From Pseudomonadota bacterium (GTDB lineage: Bacteria; Pseudomonadota; Gammaproteobacteria; Steroidobacterales; Steroidobacteraceae): a DNA stretch of 64,000 nucleotides. Both the position numbers and the translations under genes were made by a program. Below the pieces are notes generated by a model. It ran no database searches. It had not been told where the DNA came from and was given only the letters and a program-made list of their open reading frames with translations. The stretch is taken from assembly GCA_021792815.1 (NCBI GenBank), contig JAJYTX010000002.1, forward strand, positions 26,493 through 90,492, given 5' to 3'. Below are positions 18,123 to 26,945 of this stretch, one piece after another (within the stretch, counting starts at the first letter, position 1; each line of letters starts with the position of its first letter).

Positions 18123-18644
18123 ATGAACGGCGGAGATCGGTTGGCGGGCCGAGTGCTCGCGTGTTGGGGTACCGCGATTTCCCCCAGCCTGCCGGCCTGG
18201 CTGTGGATGGCCGGGCTGCTCGGGGCGTTGGCCTGGATCGATCACTCGGGCGGCGGAGTCTTCCTGGTTCCTCCCTTCGCGGCCACCTTGACGATCCTGG
18301 TGTATTTGCCCGGGGTCGCGATCGCCCAACCGCTTGCCGTCGTGTGTGGCTCGGTGGCCGGTGCGGCGCTCGGCACCGGTCTCACCGCGCTCCTCGGCTT
18401 CGGTCCCGGCGTGGCGATGGTGGCCGCGCTGAGCGCCGCGATCGTGCTGCCGCTGCTGCGCATCTTCCATCCGCCCGGCATCGCCCTGGCGATGTATCCC
18501 GCCCTGTTGCATCCGGGCGCGTGGTTCACCGTTGAGGTGGTGTTGCCCTTCACGCTCGCTGCGGTAAGCTCCGCTGCGCTCATGAGCCGGTTGCTCCCCG
18601 GATTTCCGCGCTACCCGAGGTCGATGGGGGCCAAGGCCGGCTGA
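18123..18644 (+). CDS. HPP family integral membrane protein
   Basis: The 173-residue protein is mostly hydrophobic, with about four membrane segments. It contains V-P-P-F-A-A-T-L-T-I-L-V and the family tag F-H-P-P-G-I-A-L-A-M-Y-P-A-L, which matches the HPP fold (named for its His-Pro-Pro motif). HPP proteins sit in the inner membrane, and plant and cyanobacterial members have been linked to nitrite transport; no such role is shown here. The start at 18123 has GAGGAG about 13 bases upstream. Gene remnants lie on both sides. Confidence 0.75.
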   Translation: MNGGDRLAGRVLACWGTAISPSLPAWLWMAGLLGALAWIDHSGGGVFLVPPFAATLTILVYLPGVAIAQPLAVVCGSVAGAALGTGLTALLGFGPGVAMVAALSAAIVLPLLRIFHPPGIALAMYPALLHPGAWFTVEVVLPFTLAAVSSAALMSRLLPGFPRYPRSMGAKAG

Positions 18645-18700
18645 TCCCGCTGCGGGCTGAGATATCGCCCGCTCCCTCCAAGGCCAGGCTGCATCGCACC

Positions 18701-18859
18701 GGCTCGATCTGGCTCACGCTCCTGCTGATCGACATCATACGAGCGGGTCTGACGGAGGCGACCCGCTCGCGCCTCGTCCGCCTCGCCCTGTTCTGGCACT
18801 TCCTCGACCTGATCTGGGTCGCAATCTTCTCGATCGTGTCCCTGGGAGGGCGCGCGTGA
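18701..18859 (+). pseudogene. Cytochrome oxidase subunit III-like C-terminal fragment
   Basis: Fifty-two codons encode G-S-I-W-L-T-L-L-L-I-D-I-I-R-A-G-L followed by V-R-L-A-L-F-W-H-F-L-D-L-I-W-V, then a stop. The A-L-F/Y-W-H-F-x-D-x-x-W-V pattern near the end is the hallmark of heme-copper oxidase subunit III. No start codon or upstream helices are present, and no other oxidase subunits are nearby. It looks like a leftover tail of a deleted gene, just downstream of the HPP gene. Confidence 0.6.
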
Positions 18860-19055
18860 GTTCCTCCGCACCCCACTCTGCCGCCGCCCCGGAGGCGGCC
18901 CCGGCTCCCTGATGGCTCCAAAACCGGACATTTTCAGCAGGGGCTGCGTCAGGAGGTCTGAATTTGGTATGATGATTTCTCCCACAGGACGCACCTGCCC
19001 GCACCGGCCGCGGGTTGTTGCATCTGAATTCCACCTGAACATCCCGAACTGGAAA

Positions 19056-22000
19056 TCACGGCTTCGCGGGGATAGCTGCGACGCTTGGCTTGCAGCGGGC
19101 ATTCACATAGGGAATGAGTTTCACGCCCATCAGCCCGTACGTTTGGCGCGGCCGACCAACACGATTGCCGAGTAGGCTATCAAGCTTGATCTGAATCGTG
19201 TTCGCCCCAGGACGAAGAGACGGCCCCGCATCGACCCGATCCGTCATGGGGTCAATATTTCCAATTTTGTGACCGTTGATCGCTACCGCCACCACCATGC
19301 CGACGCCGTGCGCAAACTGCAGGTAGGCTCCATCCCTGCCGGACTTCCACGTCTTCGGCAGTCGAAATCTGTCCGTGTACATTCCCGTGCCCGACACATC
19401 GCTCATGCTCGATACCCCGAGACTGGACAGTTGCGTCGCGGTTGCCGGCAATGCACTCCAAGGGCCGAGCGCATCCGGCCCAAAATGGACCCGAGTCACC
19501 CTCGAAATCTGCGGGTCGGTCGCGTCCGCTCGCCGGTCCGGACCCCAACTTGAGAGGGTGAGCGTCCAGCCTCGCGACAGCTTCACGCTCCGAGGAACTG
19601 TCCGTATTCGGGCGATCCGCGTGCGCCCGTCGGACAGTCGCACCACATAAGATCCGGGCTTCTCGGCCCTGACGGCCACCGTCCCGCGGTCGGCGTGCCA
19701 GTAGATGACTTTTGCGTCGCCGCTGACGCTCGTGGCGTGCGGATATTGCACCGCAGTTCGCCCAGGCAAACCGGGTATCGCCCCCGGTGCCACCGCGATA
19801 ATCACCGCGTCCCCGGGTTGTAACGTCAAATGAATGGCCACCTCGCCCCGATCTTCGCTGTAATCAGCGATGCGAACGGCCTTCCCAGTCCACGCATCGA
19901 GAATGTACGGCTGTCCCGTTCCTTTCAGAGTTATCCGTTTATCGATGACGGTAGACACATACGTGGGATCGGCTGCTCCCGCAGCAGTGACTCCTGTGCT
20001 CAAGAACGCGTACTGCGGCCCTCCTGCATGGAAATGGCGGAGTGGCTGCGCCAACAAAACGTTTGGCTCTGATCCCGGTACCGCTGCGGAAACCCTCGCG
20101 ATCGCGACGGTCTCCTCATCCGGACCGTTGCCGATAAGCAAACGATCGCCGGGCGCGAGATTCCTCGTGGATTCAAGGCCGATCGCGCGGGAGCCCGCTT
20201 TTGCATCATGGGTAAGCCAGTTATTACCCGCATACAGATAGTAATAGTTCACACCTTGTGAAACTCTGTGCTGGGAGTACAGACCGGCCGCGGAATAGTG
20301 CGCATACGGTGCGACGCCTGCTTGCGCCAGTGCGCGCTCAATCTCAACCTGACTATCGGCTCTGTAAACATTCCTGGTTTGCAGCAGTTTGCCCACCGCA
20401 TTGGCTAGTGCCGTATCGTTCTCGCCGTCGAGCGATGTCGAGTGGCCGCCCGGCTGATTCGTTCCGTAGACTCTCCGGATGTTGCATTTGTATAAAATAA
20501 CCGGCAAACCGGCCTCAGCGTATCGTGCCAGCATTCTCACTGTAGATGGCATGAGGTCCGTCACCATATCCAATACAATCGCTCGATAAGCTGGTCCGTT
20601 GGCGTCCAAACTCCTGTCGGTGACACTCACTCCCGGAAGTCTTAGCTCTGTCTCGTCTACGACGTCGTACTGCCAGCCTTTGTTCAAGAGAACTTGCAGT
20701 GCGTTTGTCTGCGGGAATTCGTAGGACTGGCTGGTACCCTCGAGCACCGCGATGTCCGGTTTGGCCCGTCCCATTTGCAGTACCGCCTGTGTTCTCGCAA
20801 TGTAGCCTGTAAGCTCCCGGACATCACTCCAGTAGGGCTGCCGCGCATCGAAAGCGCCAAAGCCAGTTCTGCTTGCGGAATATGCGCGGCCGGTGAGCCC
20901 AGGCGGTCCGCTGTGCTGATACTCCCATCCAGGCCACTGACTGCCGGCACCATTGACCGTCGTTTCCACCGGCAAGCGGTCAAACGTCTCGGGGAATGGG
21001 TTGCCATGGAGGTTTGCGCGATTCACCCCCATCGAGTAATAGTAGTTGAGCTGACGGATATCCGAAATCCATGGAGTCGTGTAATCGGTGCTGAACGTGA
21101 GCGCTTCGGCTGACACGATGTTGCTCCCGTTCAGGTTCGCCGCGCCGGACAGCGCTCTCCAGGAGTCGTCGTTCGCTGAATTGTCACCCTCCTGAATTCC
21201 GGCGTACGGATTAACTCCTGGAAACCCCGGCGCTCCTCCGCCCGACTCCACCTGCTGCTTGAAGTTATAGCCAAGAGTTGCCTTGGCCCATCTTTGCAGC
21301 TCATCTGCGTGCTTTCGAATATAGTCCTCGCCGAGCGTTTTACTCCAGTCTTCCGCCACTCTCGCCGCGGGCAGCTCTCCGGGCGCGATTGATCTGTCAA
21401 AACGCAATCCCCCGGCCAAAACCGGCGCATAGCGTTTCGCGTCATAACCGAGAGCCTGGGACATCTGGCCGAGCAACCCGAGAGTCCAGAGATTGCCCGG
21501 TCCAGCCTTGAGCAATTCCAGGGAATCCTCGAAGATGGCGTCCTCGGGATTGGTGCGGGCATTGGCCCTGATCAAGTCGAGCAACCGGGCGTCACCGGGA
21601 GCCCGCGCAACTTGGCCTTCGGACCAGGTTCCGAGGATATTTCGCTCCCAGAACCCCTCGATTGCCCGGACCCCTGCCGTGGAGTAAACGCTGGTGACGT
21701 ACTCCCGATCGTACTCCACGGTGTTGACCCCACCCGAGCGGGTCTGACCGGTTCCCTGGGACCACGTTCCGATCAAGACGCAATCTCCGGGCGCGAGCAC
21801 GCCCCCGGGGGGAGCCAATTGGCAGCCCAGGTCCTTAAGAGCAGCCGCTCTGACGGCCGTCTGGTATTCGTACTGCCAGTCGGCCATGCGCCGACGTTCG
21901 CCCGCGGCATCGATCTTACCGTTGTCGACTGTGAATTTTGCGTTTGCCGGGGGAACCGGACCCCAATCCGCGTTGATCGTGTTGAGGCTCCACCGCGCGT

Positions 22001-23168
22001 TTATCCGCACACCACTCGACGAGTCACTCGCCGGCCGGCTCATCTTGATTGAATTGGCGGAGACGCTGATTACCGATGTCCCTGGTACTATGCCAGGTCC
22101 GCTAAGAGTTGACCCAGCCTGACAGGCAGGCAGGTTGGCGGGCGTCGCCGGCGCGAACCAGGCAGGCAGGTTGGCGGGCGTCGCCGGCGCGAACCTTGTG
22201 CCATAGGTACGGCAGCTGGGATATGTATTCGAAATTGTGTCGGATCCGGCCGCCAGATTTCCTTTAAAAATCTCGGGGTTTTTTCGAATCCAGGCGGCAT
22301 CCATGATTCCTGCGGCATGGCCGGCGCGTTTGCCGTCTTGCTCCGATATCCGCTTCGTCTCCGGAGAGACATCCGTCAACGAGGCATAGGCGAAGATCGG
22401 TGCCCCGCTTCTCGTCATGGAAGCCACCTTCGCAATCGTGGCCGATTGGTAGTGATCGACGAAGACAAAAGGCACCCCGTCCTGATCTTGCAGGCGCTGT
22501 GGCGGAAGGGGAACCTCAAGAGTTCCGGCGGCGACCTCGGCTGAGGTGATGGGTCTGTACGCGGTAACCGCCTCCTGTTGCTGACCCGGGTCGTTTGGAT
22601 CGATGTCATCGAATGCGAGCGGCCAATGCTGACTTAGGGTGAGATCAACGTGCAGATGGTCGGTATCTGCCGTCTCGAAAATCTGCGTCAAGACTTTCTG
22701 CCAGTTCTCCGAGCCGAATCCGATGGTCCTGGCCTGCGCATTGCTGAATGCTAGGCAGCATTGGCCGCCTGACGTCTGCGCTGTACTTTGATCAATTCCC
22801 GGTTGACCGAGTCGCTGGGATACAGGCAGCATCGAGCTTTGCGGGACGTTTGTCAGACGGTCCGCCAGAAAACCAATTTCCAGACCTCCGAACCCTGCGG
22901 CGGCCATGTTATTTACGTCCTTCTCAATCATCCGCAATCCCTGGGGAGTTTCAGCAGACGCGGCGTCTGGCCACCAGGAACGCACCATTGGCATTGCGCT
23001 CGCGCTCGGTGTCGCAAACGTTCCGCCGTGATATCGAGGAAAGAGGGATTCCGTCTTGTGTTGTTGGGCAGCAGCCACTCCGCAGTGCAGAGCCAGTGCC
23101 GCGACTGACAATACTGTGGCGACAGACAGAAGAATGCGACGCCAATGTCGCGAAGGGCAGATGATCAT
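19056..23168 (-). CDS. Large secreted GH106-like glycoside hydrolase (alpha-L-rhamnosidase type)
   Basis: The 1370-residue exported protein has a signal peptide (L-S-V-A-T-V-L-S-V-A-A-L-A, probable cut after V-A-A-A). The opening R-S-W-W-P-D-A and D-V-N-N-M-A-A-A-G-F-G-G-L-E-I match GH106-like hydrolases, in which family the catalytic core is followed by beta-sandwich modules. The last 150 residues (D-R-F-R-L-P-K-T-W, G-H-K-I-G-N-I-D) look like a jelly-roll carbohydrate-binding domain. The start at 23168 follows GAGGTGG. Base composition is clearly lower in GC than flanking genes, which suggests acquisition by transfer. A 36-bp tandem duplication inserts 12 residues near residue 330. The exact substrate is inferred only from family. 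Confidence 0.75.
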   Translation of the reverse strand: MIICPSRHWRRILLSVATVLSVAALALHCGVAAAQQHKTESLFPRYHGGTFATPSASAMPMVRSWWPDAASAETPQGLRMIEKDVNNMAAAGFGGLEIGFLADRLTNVPQSSMLPVSQRLGQPGIDQSTAQTSGGQCCLAFSNAQARTIGFGSENWQKVLTQIFETADTDHLHVDLTLSQHWPLAFDDIDPNDPGQQQEAVTAYRPITSAEVAAGTLEVPLPPQRLQDQDGVPFVFVDHYQSATIAKVASMTRSGAPIFAYASLTDVSPETKRISEQDGKRAGHAAGIMDAAWIRKNPEIFKGNLAAGSDTISNTYPSCRTYGTRFAPATPANLPAWFAPATPANLPACQAGSTLSGPGIVPGTSVISVSANSIKMSRPASDSSSGVRINARWSLNTINADWGPVPPANAKFTVDNGKIDAAGERRRMADWQYEYQTAVRAAALKDLGCQLAPPGGVLAPGDCVLIGTWSQGTGQTRSGGVNTVEYDREYVTSVYSTAGVRAIEGFWERNILGTWSEGQVARAPGDARLLDLIRANARTNPEDAIFEDSLELLKAGPGNLWTLGLLGQMSQALGYDAKRYAPVLAGGLRFDRSIAPGELPAARVAEDWSKTLGEDYIRKHADELQRWAKATLGYNFKQQVESGGGAPGFPGVNPYAGIQEGDNSANDDSWRALSGAANLNGSNIVSAEALTFSTDYTTPWISDIRQLNYYYSMGVNRANLHGNPFPETFDRLPVETTVNGAGSQWPGWEYQHSGPPGLTGRAYSASRTGFGAFDARQPYWSDVRELTGYIARTQAVLQMGRAKPDIAVLEGTSQSYEFPQTNALQVLLNKGWQYDVVDETELRLPGVSVTDRSLDANGPAYRAIVLDMVTDLMPSTVRMLARYAEAGLPVILYKCNIRRVYGTNQPGGHSTSLDGENDTALANAVGKLLQTRNVYRADSQVEIERALAQAGVAPYAHYSAAGLYSQHRVSQGVNYYYLYAGNNWLTHDAKAGSRAIGLESTRNLAPGDRLLIGNGPDEETVAIARVSAAVPGSEPNVLLAQPLRHFHAGGPQYAFLSTGVTAAGAADPTYVSTVIDKRITLKGTGQPYILDAWTGKAVRIADYSEDRGEVAIHLTLQPGDAVIIAVAPGAIPGLPGRTAVQYPHATSVSGDAKVIYWHADRGTVAVRAEKPGSYVVRLSDGRTRIARIRTVPRSVKLSRGWTLTLSSWGPDRRADATDPQISRVTRVHFGPDALGPWSALPATATQLSSLGVSSMSDVSGTGMYTDRFRLPKTWKSGRDGAYLQFAHGVGMVVAVAINGHKIGNIDPMTDRVDAGPSLRPGANTIQIKLDSLLGNRVGRPRQTYGLMGVKLIPYVNARCKPSVAAIPAKP
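22123..22194. repeat. 36-bp perfect tandem duplication inside the GH106-like gene
   Basis: Two identical, adjacent 36-base units (22123-22158 and 22159-22194) encode F-A-P-A-T-P-A-N-L-P-A plus W or C at the junctions. The duplication keeps the frame and lies in a Pro/Ala-rich linker, so it is probably tolerated. Confidence 0.95.
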
Positions 23169-24048
23169 CACCACCTCAGTCCGTCCGCGGGCAGCGCACG
23201 CGCCGGCCTCCCTGCGAGCCGACGGCGCGTCCGCAAGCAACCAGTGTGCGTAAATCGCCTCAGTGAGACACCCGGTCGGATCGAGCTCCTGGCCCTTCTA
23301 GGTGCACAGTGATCTGAAGCTCCTGAAGCTTACCGTTATAGATATTGAAGGACCGGCATGACCGTGCCCGTCGCAGCAGCCGGCCTCAACAGAGGACCTT
23401 TGCCCTGCACGACCATGCGCCCATGCCGATGTTTCAGAATCTGAAAAGCTACCCCGGTAGCTGCAGGGTTTCGTTTCATCTGGGGATCTCTCCCCTTGTG
23501 GCTGTGAAAAATATAGCAGCACGGTTTAATTTATCGAAAATTGATTGTAGTGATGACTGCCATTATTACTGATAATGTATCACTAACTGCCTCAATGTTA
23601 TTCGAACAAAATCAGCTGGTTGGCATCGTCGGGCGGCGGAATGCCTCCGGCAGGGCGACGAGGTAGTACGCCATCCCGCTCGACAGGCGCAGCCCGAAGG
23701 GCTTGAGGAGGCGATCCTCGAGCGCTGCGTGCTCGATCCGGCTTCCCCGGAGTTCATGGCGCCGCCGGCACGGCCCGTGGCGCAGGGCGGGCCGGTGGCC
23801 GCGGCGTCCTGGCGCACGGTCGGATTCACGATTGGGCCCGCGTCGGGGAGACGAGCTGTCTTATCGGTTGGCGGCGACACCTGTCAACAGTCCTGCGGCG
23901 CGCGGGGGGACCTGGACGGCGGGAGGCTGGGGTTGAGAACCTGTCCGGGCGCACGGCGGGCGTGCTCGGCATCCCGGCGGCGCTGCTCGCGCTGTATGAC
24001 GGCGCCCGTGCGGGTAGCGGGCTGTTGTTCTCGGTTCCTTCGTCCTCC
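23169..24048. other. 880-base gap with an AT-rich core and a coding remnant
   Basis: The first half contains an AT-rich block (about 23490-23620) quite unlike the genome average and probably part of the same foreign segment as the GH106-like gene. On the minus strand, about 23730 down to 23604, a frame reads L-E-D-R-L-L-K-P-F-G-L-R-L, then G-M-A-Y-Y-L-V-A-L-P-E-A-F-R-R-P and a stop. This looks like the tail of a real protein, but I cannot name it. No intact gene, tRNA or insertion-sequence end was recognised. Confidence 0.4.
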
Positions 24049-24666
24049 TCACCCGTCCCCTGCTGAGACTTTGCGCAGGCGGATCAGGCCCGCCTCGAGG
24101 CGGGCGAAGGCCATGCTCTTGCGCCGGTACTGCCCGAGGTCGATGCCCAGGCGCCGCGCCGCGGCCTTCACGCGCGGCAGCGGCTCGGGATCCGCCTTCG
24201 GCCAGCTCGGGCGCAGCTCCCGCAGGAAGATGTTGACGGTGACCGGGCCCACACCGTAGAAGCGGTCGAGGCGCGCTTCCAGGTCGCGGCTGTCGCTCGC
24301 GAGTGCGTGCAGGCGTCTGAGGCTCCCCCGGTACTGCATGATCAGGGTGTCGCAAATGCGCAGCACCTTGGTGGAGGTTTTCTCATCGTAGCGCACATAC
24401 CCGCCCTCGCGCATGATCGGGTTGACGAGGTACCCCCAGCCGGCGGCGAGTATGCGCTTCGGGGCGAGCAGCCGGTGGCGCTCGAATGACTGGTACGTGT
24501 GTGTGGCGATGGTCTCGGAGATGCGCGCGCCGAGCAGCACGCTCGCGAGCAGCCACTTGAACAGCTCGATGTCGGTGTTGGCGGCGAGATCGATGCCGAG
24601 AGTCTCCGAGTAAAGGCGGCTGCGGCGCAGCGTTGTCTCAGTCGGGTTCACGAGCGCGAGAATCAA
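24049..24666 (-). CDS. HhH-GPD-like DNA glycosylase family protein
   Basis: The 205-residue protein has the helix-hairpin-helix element Y-G-V-G-P-V-T-V-N-I-F-L-R-E-L followed by a conserved-looking Asp (W-P-K-A-D-P-E-P), the layout of the endonuclease III superfamily. The hairpin position that is Lys in endonuclease III (G-R-K-T) is Val here, and the four C-terminal Fe-S cysteines are absent. A monofunctional glycosylase or a non-catalytic relative is therefore more likely than an AP lyase. The start is uncertain: TTG at 24666 or GTG at 24651. It stands alone beside degraded sequence on both sides. Confidence 0.65.
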   Translation of the reverse strand: MILALVNPTETTLRRSRLYSETLGIDLAANTDIELFKWLLASVLLGARISETIATHTYQSFERHRLLAPKRILAAGWGYLVNPIMREGGYVRYDEKTSTKVLRICDTLIMQYRGSLRRLHALASDSRDLEARLDRFYGVGPVTVNIFLRELRPSWPKADPEPLPRVKAAARRLGIDLGQYRRKSMAFARLEAGLIRLRKVSAGDG

Positions 24667-24797
24667 GTCCGGTGCGCGGTTCTACCGATGCGGAGCGCTC
24701 CTCGCAGATATACGCTTTTGCCGCTCGTTGCGCGAGCGCGCCGCGCCCCCATCCCGGGCAGTGAAGCCCTGGGGGGGCAAGGCCGTGCAGCCGATCC

Positions 24798-25404
24798 CAC
24801 ACGCACTTCCTCGTCATCGTGCGCGATCGCGAGCTCCCCGACGCGCAAGGGTCTGGGATGGATTACGCATGGTTCGATCGGGAAGTCCGCACCCGCACCA
24901 AATGGTGTGATTTTCCGCCCCTGGTGACCACCTGCGCGGACGGGGGCAGTGGCGACTGGTTCCGCAACGTCACCCTGGCGGCGAACTTCCGGGGAGCGTT
25001 CTAGGGCGAGCTGCTTGCGCATGCGCGTGCGGACTGCGGCTCCATTTAACCGGTGTTCATCGACGAGTACCTGCGCACACAGGGCGCGCACCGGTGAGTG
25101 GAATACCGGCTGGCGTCATGGTGTCGGTTTCACTCAATGGACCGGCTCCCACCCGCAGCGTGATGCATTCGATCGCGTATGCGCGCTGAGCGAGGCGGTC
25201 CACGAGGCGCGGGCGCTCGCGAGGGAGGCCGGCGGAGAGCGCATCCCGGGGCTGGCCGAGGAACTCGAGGCGGGCCTGTGGCACTTGCTGCGCGCCGAGA
25301 TGAGCTGCAGCGTCAGCCGGGGTGAGGGATGGATCGCACGCGCGCACGCGGACCTCGATGAGGCCGAGCGCCATCCCGGGCGCGCCCGGCAACCGCTGCA
25401 TTGA
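24798..25404 (+). pseudogene. Decayed GH57-family glycoside hydrolase, C-terminal part
   Basis: Broken frames retain GH57-like protein: D-Y-A-W-F-D-R-E-V, D-F-P-P-L-V-T-T-C-A-D-G, W-F-R-N-V-T-L-A-A-N-F, then P-V-F-I-D-E-Y-L, and in another frame N-T-G-W-R-H-G-V-G-F-T-Q-W-T-G-S. In-frame stops sit at about 25002 (TAG where Tyr is expected), 25047 (TAA) and 25096 (TGA), and the frame shifts near 25090. The final stretch, L-E-A-G-L-W-H-L-L-R-A-E through A-H-A-D-L-D-E-A-E-R, is well kept. The gene faces the intact GH57 gene. The N-terminal catalytic part is missing. Confidence 0.72.
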
Positions 25405-25458
25405 CCGGGCGAGGGGGAGTCCGCGCCGGACGGGGCGCATGTGCGGATCCGGCGGATG

Positions 25459-26919
25459 TCAAAAGTCGTGCAGCAGGATCTGCTCGCAGCGCCTGAGGAT
25501 CTCGCGCCCGTAGTCGGTCCACAGGCCCTGCCCCCAGTAGCGGTAGCAGCTGGTCTGGGAGGCGAGCAGGTGAAAGAGCGCATTGCGGTAGCGGTGCTCG
25601 CGGGGTGAAATCCCGGCACGGATCGCTTTCTCGAAAAAGAGCGAGCTCACCTTTTCCATGGGGCCGAGCAGGCTCTCGTAGCCGCGCACCCACGAGATGT
25701 TGTTGGTCCAGCTGCCGCCCTCCATGTGGAAGCGATGATCCTCGCGCTCGAGGTCCTTGATGAGCGCCTCGAGGCGCTCAGGTCCCCCCCCGGGCTCGAA
25801 GCGGTCCCAGATGCGCTTCTGGTAGAGGGGCTGCAGCGCCGGCAAATCCTCTTCCCGGACTCCGGTGGAGAAGAGGTGCTCGAGGTATTCGGTGACGTTC
25901 ATGAGCGGCGTCTCGCTCCCGGAGCTCTCGCGCGCGACCTCGAGGTATTTCGGAGGAAACTCGTTCATCATCACCCCGCCGTTCTCCCCGTCGGCGATCT
26001 GGGTGACGAGCGGCGGTACCGTGCGGCCGGCGAGCTGCCAGCGTTCGAGGCCCCGGGCCTCGTAGTAGGGCTGCATCTGCGCAACCAGCTTCGTGTCGCT
26101 GCCCTGGGTCTTCACGATCGCGATGATGCTGGCGGACTCCCCGTGCGAGTTGCGGCATACGAGGCGGTGGGGCAGGTGCTTGCGGTCGGGCCCCAAGCCG
26201 GTGGTCGGCCGCTCCACGGTGTGCTCCTGGATCAGCACCCAGGAGAAGCCGCAGTCCCTGAGAGTCTTCACAAACTCGTAGGCGACGTCCGGATGGTTGG
26301 GCAGAGCCATCTCGGAGGGGGAGAAGCCGCGCACCCGCGAGAGCGCCTCGAGGCCGAACAGGGCGGCGAAGTGATGCTGCCAGGCCCGCACGTGCAGCCG
26401 GTAGTCCTGCACGGGGGTGGAGGGGGCGACCGCGTGTCCCCAGGGGGCGCCCAGCCACTCGAGGGCATGCCGGTAGAGCGGATCGAGAGTGATTCTCTTC
26501 AGGCTGTCGAGTACCTCATGCGCACCCATCTGACGCAGCCCGTGCAGCAGTGTGCCGGAGTATTCCAGCATCACGCGCGGCTCCTTGCCCTCGTGCACCA
26601 GCTGTGGAATGAACTCTCCCATGCGCTTGTAGCACCAGAGGAACATCGGCGCATTGTGATTGTCGCCGATCCCCTGGTGCTCCATCATGTACTGCAGGTT
26701 GCCGATGATCGCAGCGGTGGCGAGGTCCGCCCCGCCGGCGGGAATCAGGGGCTGGTGCATGTGCAGCGCGATCGCGACGGCGCTGCGGGCGCGGCCGAAG
26801 TCGATGCGGCTCTCGGAGAGGTAGGGGGCAGCGAGCGCTGCGCGGGCATTCTCCTCGATGAGCGCCTCCCAGCCGCAGATGTTCGGCAGACCATCGACGT
26901 ATTCGGGCAGCTCAGTCAT
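25459..26919 (-). CDS. Glycoside hydrolase family 57 protein
   Basis: The 486-residue cytoplasmic protein starts with A-I-A-L-H-M-H-Q-P-L-I-P, the first conserved GH57 region, and continues with M-E-H-Q-G-I-G-D-N-H-N and the D-G-E-N-G-G segment late in the barrel. GH57 enzymes act on alpha-glucans as amylases, 4-alpha-glucanotransferases or branching enzymes. It ends only 26 bases before the glycogen synthase frame begins on the same strand numbering, and it lies downstream of that gene, so both are probably co-transcribed for glycogen metabolism. A GGGAG lies about 10 bases before the ATG. The precise reaction cannot be fixed. Confidence 0.85.
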   Translation of the reverse strand: MTELPEYVDGLPNICGWEALIEENARAALAAPYLSESRIDFGRARSAVAIALHMHQPLIPAGGADLATAAIIGNLQYMMEHQGIGDNHNAPMFLWCYKRMGEFIPQLVHEGKEPRVMLEYSGTLLHGLRQMGAHEVLDSLKRITLDPLYRHALEWLGAPWGHAVAPSTPVQDYRLHVRAWQHHFAALFGLEALSRVRGFSPSEMALPNHPDVAYEFVKTLRDCGFSWVLIQEHTVERPTTGLGPDRKHLPHRLVCRNSHGESASIIAIVKTQGSDTKLVAQMQPYYEARGLERWQLAGRTVPPLVTQIADGENGGVMMNEFPPKYLEVARESSGSETPLMNVTEYLEHLFSTGVREEDLPALQPLYQKRIWDRFEPGGGPERLEALIKDLEREDHRFHMEGGSWTNNISWVRGYESLLGPMEKVSSLFFEKAIRAGISPREHRYRNALFHLLASQTSCYRYWGQGLWTDYGREILRRCEQILLHDF

Positions 26920-26945
26920 GAGAGCACTCCCCGAGGCCGGCGGCC

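Noticed and set aside
18900..19055. Sequence AAAACCGGACATTTT resembling IS21-family end regions
   Set aside because: Only a short resemblance; no transposase, second end or target duplication was found.
23566..23880. 104-codon minus frame in the AT-rich gap
   Set aside because: Arg/Ser-rich and low-complexity; another frame of the same stretch looks more protein-like.
13033..24700. A second copy of the tRNA-Asp 3' end as the distal attachment site
   Set aside because: No second copy was spotted by eye downstream, so element borders cannot be set.
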